This document shows positions 1 through 5,080 of a stretch of 6,712 nucleotides of DNA, one piece after another. The notes below the pieces were generated by a model, which saw only the letters and a program-made list of their open reading frames with translations, searched no databases and was not told where the DNA came from. Within the stretch, counting starts at the first letter, position 1. The number at the start of each line of letters is the position of its first letter. Source of the stretch: Chloroflexota bacterium (lineage in GTDB: Bacteria > Chloroflexota > Anaerolineae > Anaerolineales > UBA11579); NCBI GenBank assembly GCA_030610225.1, contig JAUWSD010000067.1, forward strand, positions 1-6,712. The letters run 5' to 3'. A program made the position numbers and the translations under genes.

Positions 1-63
1 CAGATACGCTCAGAAAACACAAACGACCTCCCTAAAGTGGAGATGTCCTTCATTGGAGGGTAA
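1..63 (+). pseudogene. moaA: 3' fragment of moaA (duplicate of the last 20 codons)
   Basis: Frame 1 reads 20 codons ending in MSFIGG and a TAA at 61-63. The residues are identical to the C-terminus of the complete moaA encoded on the opposite strand at 604-1626. MoaA proteins characteristically end in a conserved Gly-Gly, so this is a genuine MoaA tail. Whether a full second moaA lies to the left cannot be seen. If the window starts at a contig end, this is likely only a duplicated or chimeric scrap. It matters because it shows that the gene following moaA in the original order is the HAD gene at 67. Confidence 0.85.
55..60 (+). promoter_or_regulatory. Shine-Dalgarno GGAGGG selecting the TTG start at 67
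   Basis: GGAGGG lies inside the last two codons (Gly-Gly) of the moaA tail and is 6 nt from TTG at 67. No in-frame ATG is available nearby, and the HAD motif I begins only 12 codons further on, so this site supports the TTG start. The same arrangement is mirrored on the minus strand ahead of the TTG at 598-600. Confidence 0.7.
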
Positions 64-66
64 GAC

Positions 67-657
67 TTGACCAATTTTAAAGAGATCACTACCGTAATTT
101 TTGACCTGGATGGCACCCTGCGCCATCACAAACCAACCTATGAATTTGAGATCTTCAAGATCGCTCAAAACTATGGCCTTCCAGATAATAAAGACATCCT
201 GAAAGATGTTTACCGCTGGGCCCATTACTATTGGGCACAATCAGAGGAACTGCTTTCAGACCATGCACTTCATAATGAATTCATTGATCTTTTTAGAGAG
301 AAATATGTGAAGCGCGTTCTTAAAGAAATGGGCGTTGCCGATGATCTGATCGAAGAAAGCTCAGAAAAAGCATTAGATCATCTTTATGATGGTTTTGTGT
401 CTGAGGATTATATTCCTGACGACATCATCCCAACTCTTGAAGCGATCCGCACAGCAGGCTATAAAACCGGTCTAGTAACTAATCGCAGACGTCCTATTGA
501 CGAGTATCTTGAAGATCTCAAATTCATAGGTGGGTTTGTGATGACGCAGGGTGCCATCCAGGTCAAAAATTACGGCAGTGATCTCTTTAAAATTGGTCAA
601 GTCTTACCCTCCAATGAAGGACATCTCCACTTTAGGGAGGTCGTTTGTGTTTTCTGA
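67..657 (+). pseudogene. Chimeric, truncated HAD-superfamily hydrolase (subfamily IA-like)
   Basis: HAD hydrolases are mostly cytoplasmic phosphatases that use an Asp nucleophile and Mg2+. The start is TTG with a good GGAGGG. Motif I is FDLDGT (D13, D15), followed by a helical cap of about 100 residues, then motif II LVTN with T138. Sense sequence can be trusted to about residue 147 (position 505). From there to the TGA at 655-657, roughly the last 48-49 residues are the antisense translation of the gene's own start and of the moaA tail. The same peptide, with two substitutions, can be read on the minus strand of the left arm. Motif III lysine and the motif IV GDxxxxD are missing, so the product should be inactive. 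The intact gene was probably about 220-240 codons, directly downstream of moaA. The substrate is unknown. The damage may be an assembly or amplification artefact rather than a real pseudogene. Confidence 0.85.
472..600 (-). pseudogene. Second copy of the HAD gene start, downstream of full-length moaA (fragment)
   Basis: On the minus strand, 3 nt after the moaA stop, a TTG at 598-600 with GGAGGG before it (607-612 complement) opens a frame of 42 codons. The first ~32 codons repeat the HAD N-terminus, including the FDLDGT motif I, with Ala in place of Thr at residue 9. Below 506 the frame enters the antisense of the other copy's motif II region and stops at a TAG (472-474). It is the inverted counterpart of the gene at 67 and shows that moaA and the HAD gene were adjacent and co-directional. 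It is too short to be functional. Confidence 0.8.
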
Positions 658-666
658 GCGTATCTG
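506..666 (-). repeat. Right arm of the 161-bp inverted repeat
   Basis: This is the reverse complement of 1-161 with three mismatches. On the minus strand it contains the authentic 3' end of the full-length moaA, the GGAGGG ribosome binding site, and the first codons of the HAD gene. Homology ends at 506, inside a short self-complementary-looking stretch (ATCTTGAAGAT, 506-516) that may mark the junction. The 344 bp between the arms is single-copy HAD sequence in plus orientation. Confidence 0.97.
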
Positions 667-1626
667 GGAATAACGGTCTTCGCGTTCTTTCCAGATATTG
701 TATATATGCTGAGCGATCTGGTCGTCAGAGCTTCCATCACGCAGCATGGATTTAATATCATGGTTTTTCACAGCAAAAAGGCAGGTGTAGAGCGAGCCAT
801 TTGCAGATAGTCGGATGCGGGAACAGTCTCCGCAGAAAGGCTGGGTAACAGAAGCAATAACGCCAAACTCATTGCCACTTTCCTTATAGCGCCAGCGCTT
901 TGCAACCTCTCCAACATAATTAGGGTCAAGGGGTTCTATTGGGACATCAGCATTGATCTTTTCCAGGATCTGGCTGGCTGTGACAACATCATCCAGACGC
1001 CAGCCGTTGCTGTTGCCCACATCCATGAATTCAATAAAGCGCAAAATTGTATTGGGCGTGTTGAATTTCTTTGCCATAGGTACGATACTGTCTTCGTTTA
1101 CACCGCGTTTTACAACCATATTGAGCTTCACAGGCTCAAGACCGTGCTCAATGCAGGCATCTACCCATTTCAGAACCTTTGAAACCGGAAAATCGACATC
1201 GTTCATCTTTTGGTATATTTCGTTGTCAAGTGAATCTAAACTTACCGTGAAGCGTTTCAAACCCGAATCTTTCAAGGTCTGGATGCGCTCAAGAGGGGCT
1301 GATCCATTTGTGGTCATTGCCAGATCTTCCAACTCAGATATATTAGCTAGCTGAGAGACAAGTTCTTCAATTCCTTTGCGTAGCATTGGCTCTCCACCCG
1401 TCATACGCACTTTCCTGGTACCAAGAGATACAAAAATGTGGACAATTCGCGTTATCTCTTCAAAAGTTAATAATTCATCTTTTGGCAGGAATTGATAGCC
1501 ATGTCCAAAGATCGCTTTCGGCATACAGTACACACAGCGGAAATTACAGCGGTCGGTGACTGAGATGCGCAGATCTTTCAGGAAGCGGCCAAATTTATCT
1601 TGGGGGTTTATTATTTGATCTTTCAT
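604..1626 (-). CDS. moaA: GTP 3',8-cyclase MoaA (molybdenum cofactor biosynthesis, radical SAM)
   Basis: MoaA converts GTP to 3',8-cyclo-7,8-dihydro-GTP, the first step of molybdopterin synthesis, in the cytoplasm. It uses two [4Fe-4S] clusters. The 340-residue product has the radical-SAM cluster motif C27-x3-C31-x2-C34 within the hallmark RISVTDRCNFRCVYC region and the SAM-binding GGEP at 77-80. The second-cluster cysteines are C265, C268 and C282, and the product ends in the conserved Gly-Gly (339-340). All key residues are present and the length matches the family. I chose ATG at 1624-1626 because family homology starts there. No SD precedes it, and an in-frame TTG at 1648-1650 with GGGGAGGG about 11 nt upstream is an alternative. 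The gene has its own promoter (1696-1724). Its last 63 bases are part of the inverted repeat. No other moa, moe or mob gene lies in the window. Confidence 0.96.
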   Translation of the reverse strand: MKDQIINPQDKFGRFLKDLRISVTDRCNFRCVYCMPKAIFGHGYQFLPKDELLTFEEITRIVHIFVSLGTRKVRMTGGEPMLRKGIEELVSQLANISELEDLAMTTNGSAPLERIQTLKDSGLKRFTVSLDSLDNEIYQKMNDVDFPVSKVLKWVDACIEHGLEPVKLNMVVKRGVNEDSIVPMAKKFNTPNTILRFIEFMDVGNSNGWRLDDVVTASQILEKINADVPIEPLDPNYVGEVAKRWRYKESGNEFGVIASVTQPFCGDCSRIRLSANGSLYTCLFAVKNHDIKSMLRDGSSDDQIAQHIYNIWKEREDRYSQIRSENTNDLPKVEMSFIGG

Positions 1627-1638
1627 AAGAACACAAGA

Positions 1639-1668
1639 GGGAGGGGCCAATTGTTGGCGTGCCCTCCC
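1639..1668 (-). promoter_or_regulatory. GC-rich hairpin in the moaA leader
   Basis: A 7-bp stem (1639-1645 with 1662-1668, GGGAGGG/CCCTCCC) continues as a 5-bp inner stem (1646-1650 with 1654-1658, GCCAA/TTGGC). There is a 3-nt bulge at 1659-1661 and a 3-nt loop. On the minus-strand transcript it lies between the predicted start of transcription and the moaA ATG, ending 12 nt before the ATG. Its 5' arm is a strong SD-like purine run, and the alternative TTG start (1648-1650) lies inside it. It may affect moaA translation. It is much smaller than the Moco riboswitch and I do not call it one. The run after it on the minus strand (TCTTGTGTTCTT) is only moderately T-rich, so termination is doubtful. 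Confidence 0.5.
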
Positions 1669-1695
1669 CGGGAATAAAAATTTAGTACAAAAAAA

Positions 1696-1724
1696 ATTAT
1701 AACAGGCGCAGTAATCCATGTGAA
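1696..1724 (-). promoter_or_regulatory. Sigma-70-type promoter of moaA
   Basis: The minus strand shows TTCACA (1719-1724) and TATAAT (1696-1701) separated by exactly 17 nt. The -35 box has five of six consensus bases and the -10 box is perfect. Predicted transcription starts near 1689, giving a leader of about 60 nt before the ATG at 1626. The promoter sits 22 nt beyond the stop codon of the upstream HAD gene, so moaA can be expressed independently of the dehydrogenase/HAD unit. I see no convincing terminator between them. Confidence 0.7.
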
Positions 1725-1746
1725 GGGGTGCTTGAAAAGGGCAAAG

Positions 1747-2478
1747 CTAGACCTTCTTCAGCAGTTTGGGAAGCTCGCTAAGGGAAGAGATAACAGCATC
1801 AGGTTTGATCCCGGAATCCTGAGATGTTGTTTCTGCCCTGCGGTCGATCCATATGCTGAACATCCCCAACTGATTCGCCCCAAGTATATCTGCGTGGAGT
1901 TTATCTCCCACCATGGCGATCTGCTCATTGTTAAAATTCCAATATTTCAATCCAGCTTCAAAATATGCAGAGTGGGGTTTGCGATAGCCGATCTTCTCTG
2001 AACTGAACACGAAATCGAAGTAAGGCCTGATCTTGGCTTTGTTAACCAGGGTTTGCAGATCAACATCGTCGCCAGCGTTTGACAGCAAGCCCATCCGATA
2101 CCTCTGTCTCCACAGCTTTTCCAGCGTGGGCACACAGTCATCTTCAACCAGCCATTGCTCCTGCGATACTGCGTACAAAGAAGCAAGTGCAGCTTGGATG
2201 ACATTCGGTTCAATTGCAGAATGTCCGAATTTTTCCAATGTTTCATTCAGAATATTTGTAGTTGAGACTTCAAGGTGATCGATCTCACGCTGCTTATGAG
2301 CGTTTTTTAGGCTCGCGCGGAAGTCTGATCTAAAAGCTGAGGTATCCAGATCCAGGCCGGATTGTGTGAGTGATGATACTAGAGCAAGATCAGAACGCTC
2401 ATAGATATCGTCCCACTCTCCGTTGAAGTACAGCAGCGTATTTCCCAGATCAAAAATAACAGCTTTGATTTTTCGCAT
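1747..2478 (-). CDS. HAD-superfamily hydrolase, subfamily IA (complete), with DxG motif I
   Basis: The 243-residue product has the HAD order. Motif I FDLGNT has nucleophile D10, followed by a helical cap (about 20-115). Motif II is LLSN with S133, motif III lysine K167 is in GYRKP, and motif IV GDKLHAD has D192 and D197. Position 12, usually the acid/base Asp of DxD, is Gly. The same DLGN form occurs in E. coli YihX, an active sugar-phosphate phosphatase, so activity is still plausible. The ATG overlaps the TGA of the upstream dehydrogenase by one base (TGATG), and no clear SD is present. This points to translational coupling in a two-gene operon. The product is probably a soluble small-molecule phosphatase. 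Pairing with a 2-hydroxyacid dehydrogenase suggests related metabolite handling, but the substrate cannot be read from the sequence. It is not a close copy of the broken HAD at 67. Confidence 0.9.
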   Translation of the reverse strand: MRKIKAVIFDLGNTLLYFNGEWDDIYERSDLALVSSLTQSGLDLDTSAFRSDFRASLKNAHKQREIDHLEVSTTNILNETLEKFGHSAIEPNVIQAALASLYAVSQEQWLVEDDCVPTLEKLWRQRYRMGLLSNAGDDVDLQTLVNKAKIRPYFDFVFSSEKIGYRKPHSAYFEAGLKYWNFNNEQIAMVGDKLHADILGANQLGMFSIWIDRRAETTSQDSGIKPDAVISSLSELPKLLKKV

Positions 2479-3497
2479 CAGTACCAGCGTTTTTGGTCAT
2501 ACAGGTTGTACAGACCATCCCCTGCAATATATTTTTCGAGGTTTGCAATGAAGAGATCAAAAGCCCGATCACGATAATGAGCGTTGAAGCCAGCCACATG
2601 CGGAGAGATGATCATGTTCGGGATCTCATAGAAGCCATGATCCTCTGACAGCGGTTCATCGACGAATACATCCAGACCTGCGCCAAAGAGCTTGCCATCC
2701 AGCAGCGCAGCCAACAGAGCTTGCTCATCAATAACTGCTCCGCGTGAAACATTTACAAGATATGAATGCTTTTTCAGGGCTTCCAGCTGCTTTTTCCCGA
2801 TCGAACCTTTTGTGTCTGGTGTGAGGGGCGTGGTGATGATCACATGGTCACATTCGGCAAACATAGATTGCAGCGCCTGGGGAGGATAAAGACGGGTGAA
2901 GAGCTCGCCCTCCGGGTCACCCAGACCATCCATGACATATCCATCAAAGGCAATTTTCTTAAGGTTAGCCTTGGAGGCCACAATATTTGCTCCAAAGGCC
3001 TTGAGCAGCCTGGCAACCTCTCTGCCGATCGCGCCATAGCCCACTATGCCAACTGTGCTGTCGTGCAGTTCCTGAGGGCTGAATAGTTTGCCTTTATTTT
3101 CAGGCCATTTCTTGTCATATTTCAGTTCATCCATCAAGGGGATCTGACGCAGGAGAGCCAGCAGAAGCGCGACAGCATGTTCTGCTACCTGCAGGGTGTT
3201 TGCGCCGCTCATTGAAGTTACAGAAATATCACTCTCATTCACTAAGGGGTTTTCAATCAGGCTATCCATCCCTGCCAGGTAGGACTGTATCCAGCGCAGC
3301 TTGGGGACTTTTTCGATCTCCGGCAGAACCCTGAATGTATAGAGGACCTCAGCTTTTTCCCAGACATCATCAGGGATCTCAGCGCTTGTCTCCACTGGCA
3401 TATGGGTGATAGACAATAGTTCAGACAGTTCATTTAATCTGATCAATTGGTCTTCGTCTAGTCGAACGGTAATTAGTAAGTTTATTGCTTTATTCAT
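2478..3497 (-). CDS. D-isomer-specific 2-hydroxyacid dehydrogenase family protein
   Basis: This family reversibly reduces 2-oxoacids to D-2-hydroxyacids with NAD(P)H in the cytoplasm. Members include glyoxylate/hydroxypyruvate reductases, phosphoglycerate dehydrogenase and D-lactate dehydrogenase. The 339-residue protein has a split N-terminal catalytic domain (about 1-110 and 305-339) around a Rossmann domain with G150-IVG-YG155-AIG158. Catalytic residues are R252 in NVSRGAVID, E281 in DEPL and H300 in SPHVAG. After the second Rossmann strand the usual NAD-selecting Asp is absent (residues 172-177 read IVASKA), so NADPH use is possible. It lacks an ACT or ASB regulatory domain, which argues against a long-form SerA. 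AGGGA (3506-3510 complement) lies 8 nt from the ATG. It overlaps the downstream HAD gene by one base. The substrate is unassigned; GhrA-like reductases are one possibility. Confidence 0.93.
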   Translation of the reverse strand: MNKAINLLITVRLDEDQLIRLNELSELLSITHMPVETSAEIPDDVWEKAEVLYTFRVLPEIEKVPKLRWIQSYLAGMDSLIENPLVNESDISVTSMSGANTLQVAEHAVALLLALLRQIPLMDELKYDKKWPENKGKLFSPQELHDSTVGIVGYGAIGREVARLLKAFGANIVASKANLKKIAFDGYVMDGLGDPEGELFTRLYPPQALQSMFAECDHVIITTPLTPDTKGSIGKKQLEALKKHSYLVNVSRGAVIDEQALLAALLDGKLFGAGLDVFVDEPLSEDHGFYEIPNMIISPHVAGFNAHYRDRAFDLFIANLEKYIAGDGLYNLYDQKRWY

Positions 3498-3628
3498 TTT
3501 GATGTTCCCTGTTAACTATAAACACGTAATTGGTTTATTAGTTTTCCCAATTATTATTTTCGATCATCTGTAATATTATTGTATCTGAAAAAGGCTGATT
3601 TATTACTTCTATCCTGTGAATTTGCCCG

Positions 3629-3637
3629 TGATATAAT
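3629..3637 (+). promoter_or_regulatory. Extended -10 promoter of slyD
   Basis: The sequence TGATATAAT is a perfect extended -10 element (TGn plus TATAAT at 3632-3637). No good -35 box exists at 17 nt (CTATCC), which is typical of extended -10 promoters. Transcription would start near 3644, about 60 nt before the slyD ATG. It is the only convincing promoter in the 206-bp divergent intergenic region. The region upstream of the dehydrogenase on the minus strand is AT-rich but has no clear boxes. Confidence 0.6.
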
Positions 3638-3649
3638 GCCTTGATATTC

Positions 3650-3671
3650 AAATATTAATGAATTAATATTT
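3650..3671 (+). repeat. AT-rich perfect dyad in the slyD leader
   Basis: AAATATTAAT (3650-3659) and ATTAATATTT (3662-3671) are exact reverse complements separated by two bases. A further TTGA (3641-3644) and TCAA (3672-3675) could extend the symmetry across a bulge. It lies just downstream of the predicted transcription start and about 20 nt before the SD. It could be an operator or a weak temperature-sensitive RNA hairpin. Chance is also possible in such AT-rich DNA. Confidence 0.45.
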
Positions 3672-3691
3672 TCAATGAGATGTTAGATGGC

Positions 3692-3697
3692 AGGAGG
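3692..3697 (+). promoter_or_regulatory. Shine-Dalgarno AGGAGG fixing the slyD start at 3704
   Basis: A full AGGAGG lies 6 nt upstream of the ATG at 3704. An earlier in-frame ATG at 3680 would place this SD inside the coding region and has no SD of its own, so the shorter protein is preferred. Confidence 0.85.
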
Positions 3698-3703
3698 TTA
3701 GTA

Positions 3704-4204
3704 ATGACAGATAAAAAAGAAATGCAGGTTGCTGAAGACCTGGTGGTGACAATAGAATACGAATTAAAAGTAAATGGAGAAGTATTAGATTCCTCAGATG
3801 AAGAAGGCTCTCTGCCATATTTGCATGGACACGGAAACATCATCTCCGGTCTCGAGAATGCTTTGCTGGGAATGAAGATCGGTGAGAGCAAGAAATTGGT
3901 CGTCGAACCGCAAGACGGGTATGGTGAACGGGAAGAGGATGCCCTCATGGATGTCCCCCGCGAAGAATTCCCGGAAGAGGTACCAGTTGAGGTTGGTGTC
4001 GAGTTGGAAGTTACAGATCAGGATGGAGATATCATGCTGGTCACGATCTCAAAGATTGAAGATGAGATGGTAACACTGGACACGAATCACCCCCTGGCTG
4101 GTTTCAAGCTTCATTTTGATATCAAAGTGATCGGCATTCGGGAAGCAACACCGGAAGAGATCGAGCATGAACATGCTCATGAGGATGGACATAATCACGA
4201 GTAA
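3704..4204 (+). CDS. slyD: SlyD-type FKBP peptidyl-prolyl cis-trans isomerase
   Basis: SlyD proteins are cytoplasmic prolyl isomerases and chaperones, and some deliver nickel to hydrogenases. The 166-residue product starts with an FKBP strand (about 10-30, VAEDLVVTIEYEL). The GLENALLGMKIGE core is at 49-61. A chaperone insert-in-flap (IF) domain follows (about 71-125, starting after DGYGER). The FKBP fold then closes with LAGFKLHFDIKVIGI (131-145). The C-terminus is a short acidic, His-rich tail (five His within 154-166), a smaller version of the metal-binding tail of E. coli SlyD. The protein is very acidic. It has its own promoter and is followed at once by an intrinsic terminator, so it is probably expressed mainly alone. 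No hydrogenase maturation genes are nearby, so a nickel role is unproven here; general folding is the safer call. Confidence 0.94.
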   Translation: MTDKKEMQVAEDLVVTIEYELKVNGEVLDSSDEEGSLPYLHGHGNIISGLENALLGMKIGESKKLVVEPQDGYGEREEDALMDVPREEFPEEVPVEVGVELEVTDQDGDIMLVTISKIEDEMVTLDTNHPLAGFKLHFDIKVIGIREATPEEIEHEHAHEDGHNHE

Positions 4205-4210
4205 ATGATC

Positions 4211-4237
4211 AAAGCCAGAGCGATCTGGCTTTTTTTT
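4211..4237 (+). terminator. Intrinsic terminator after slyD
   Basis: AAAGCCAGA (4211-4219) pairs with TCTGGCTTT (4224-4232) around a GCGA tetraloop, and an uninterrupted T-run continues to 4237. It starts 6 nt after the slyD stop. It also argues against the ATG at 4205 as the start of the next gene, because the hairpin would then lie within the coding region. Confidence 0.9.
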
Positions 4238-4258
4238 GATAAGACCGTTGGGATGATC

Positions 4259-5005
4259 ATGGAAGATAAGCGCACAATAATCGTTGGAGCTTCTCGGGGG
4301 ATCGGCTCAGCTCTGGCAAAAAAGCTGGCTGAGCAGGGTCATAAACTAATTCTGCTCGCGCGCTCTGAGGATGATCTCAAAGCAGTATGCTCGTATATCA
4401 ACATGAAATATGGTTTTGGCAGTGCTGAATATCGGGTGCATGATGTCCTTGATACAGGGTCGGTGAGAGGGCTTCTGTATGACCTGATCTCTCAGCTTGG
4501 CGGATTGGATAATCTGATCTTTGTCAGCGGGATACTGAATCCTGTTAATTGGGATGAATTCGAACTTGATAAAGAACTGGAGATGCTGAGAATTAATTTA
4601 CTGGGCGGGGCAGCATGGATCGGGACTGCGGCTGAATATTTCAAGAAACAGGGCAAGGGTTTGATCGTGGGGATATCATCAGTGGCTGGAAATCGCGGCA
4701 GGGCTGGAAACCCTGCATATTATTCGTCAAAGGCTGGACTGACCAACTATCTTGAATCGCTGCGGAATCGATTATTAAAACATGGGGTGCGTGTGCTGAC
4801 GGTTAAACCGGGCCGTGTTGAGACTAATTTGATCCCTGAATTAAAGGGTATGTTTCTGGCTGTACCTCCTGAGAAAATTGCCGAAGATATCTGGAGGGCA
4901 ATGCTCAGGAAGAAGCAAGTTGTTTATACTCCATGGTGGTGGCGATATATTTTATTGATCGTTCAGCATGCCCCATCATTTATTTTTAGAAGAGTAAACA
5001 TCTAA
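4259..5005 (+). CDS. Short-chain dehydrogenase/reductase (SDR), substrate unknown
   Basis: Classical SDRs are NAD(P)-dependent oxidoreductases. The 248-residue product opens with the cofactor motif G10-ASR-G14-I-G16, and R13 in that loop suggests NADP. The structural NNAG motif is degenerate (88-91 read FVSG). N112 (RINLLG), S141 (ISSVAG), Y154 and K158 (YxxxK) form the active site. PGRVET (184-189) follows. The C-terminus (about 222-248) is rich in Trp and other hydrophobics (TPWWWRYILLIVQHAPSF) with terminal Arg-Arg. It could be an amphipathic membrane-contact helix, as in some SDRs acting on lipid-linked substrates; this is inference. I chose ATG 4259 because the Rossmann motif follows directly. 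ATG 4253 is equally possible, and ATG 4205 is unlikely because it spans the slyD terminator. The SD is weak (GGGA 5 nt upstream). No own promoter is clear, so it may rely on terminator read-through. Confidence 0.9.
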   Translation: MEDKRTIIVGASRGIGSALAKKLAEQGHKLILLARSEDDLKAVCSYINMKYGFGSAEYRVHDVLDTGSVRGLLYDLISQLGGLDNLIFVSGILNPVNWDEFELDKELEMLRINLLGGAAWIGTAAEYFKKQGKGLIVGISSVAGNRGRAGNPAYYSSKAGLTNYLESLRNRLLKHGVRVLTVKPGRVETNLIPELKGMFLAVPPEKIAEDIWRAMLRKKQVVYTPWWWRYILLIVQHAPSFIFRRVNI

Positions 5006-5021
5006 GAAGCAGTATTTCTAT

Positions 5022-5050
5022 TTGACTTGTATTTAAATTATAAGTAAACT
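5022..5050 (+). promoter_or_regulatory. Sigma-70-like promoter of the FHA gene
   Basis: TTGACT (5022-5027) and TAAACT (5045-5050) are 17 nt apart, with five of six and four of six consensus bases. A TATAAG at 5039-5044 is a better -10 by sequence but is only 11 nt from the -35. Transcription would start around 5057, just before the SD (AGGAG, 5069-5073). Confidence 0.5.
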
Positions 5051-5080
5051 GATTCTAGACAAGGAATTAGGAGTTTGCGC

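Larger units (their letters stand above)
1..161 (+). repeat. Left arm of a 161-bp near-perfect inverted repeat
   Basis: Position n in this arm is complementary to position 667-n in 506-666. Over 161 bases there are three mismatches, at 91/576, 123/544 and 135/532 (about 98% identity). Pairing stops abruptly at 162/505. The left limit is the window edge, so the repeat may continue outside. The arm carries the last 20 codons and stop of moaA, a Shine-Dalgarno, and the first ~32 codons of a HAD gene. Read in the HAD frame, two mismatches are synonymous (Arg CGC/CGT, Pro CCA/CCC) and one is Thr/Ala. That pattern looks more like strain or paralogue divergence than random error. No transposase, attachment site or target duplication is visible. 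Confidence 0.97.

Noticed and set aside
10..240. Minus-strand 76-codon frame
   Set aside because: It is the antisense of the left repeat arm and the HAD gene start; its likeness to the end of the plus-strand HAD frame is explained entirely by the inverted repeat.
1..666. Transposon or IS with 161-bp terminal inverted repeats
   Set aside because: The 344-bp spacer encodes only part of a HAD hydrolase, there is no transposase, and the arms are ordinary coding sequence of moaA and the HAD gene.
953..1354. Plus-strand 133-codon frame opposite moaA
   Set aside because: It lies wholly within the antisense of a clearly conserved moaA and has no recognisable domain or SD.
1639..1724. Moco riboswitch upstream of moaA
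   Set aside because: The predicted leader is only about 60 nt with one simple hairpin; the known Moco motif is much longer and multi-stemmed.
1720..2278. Plus-strand frames opposite the HAD phosphatase gene
   Set aside because: They are shadow frames of a gene with all four HAD motifs; no independent coding evidence.
3498..3628. Minus-strand promoter for the dehydrogenase
   Set aside because: The region is AT-rich with partial matches (for example TATAGT) but no -35/-10 pair at acceptable spacing that I would defend.
5039..5044. TATAAG as the -10 box of the FHA gene
   Set aside because: It is only 11 nt from TTGACT and no other -35 is correctly placed; TAAACT at 17 nt is the better partner.
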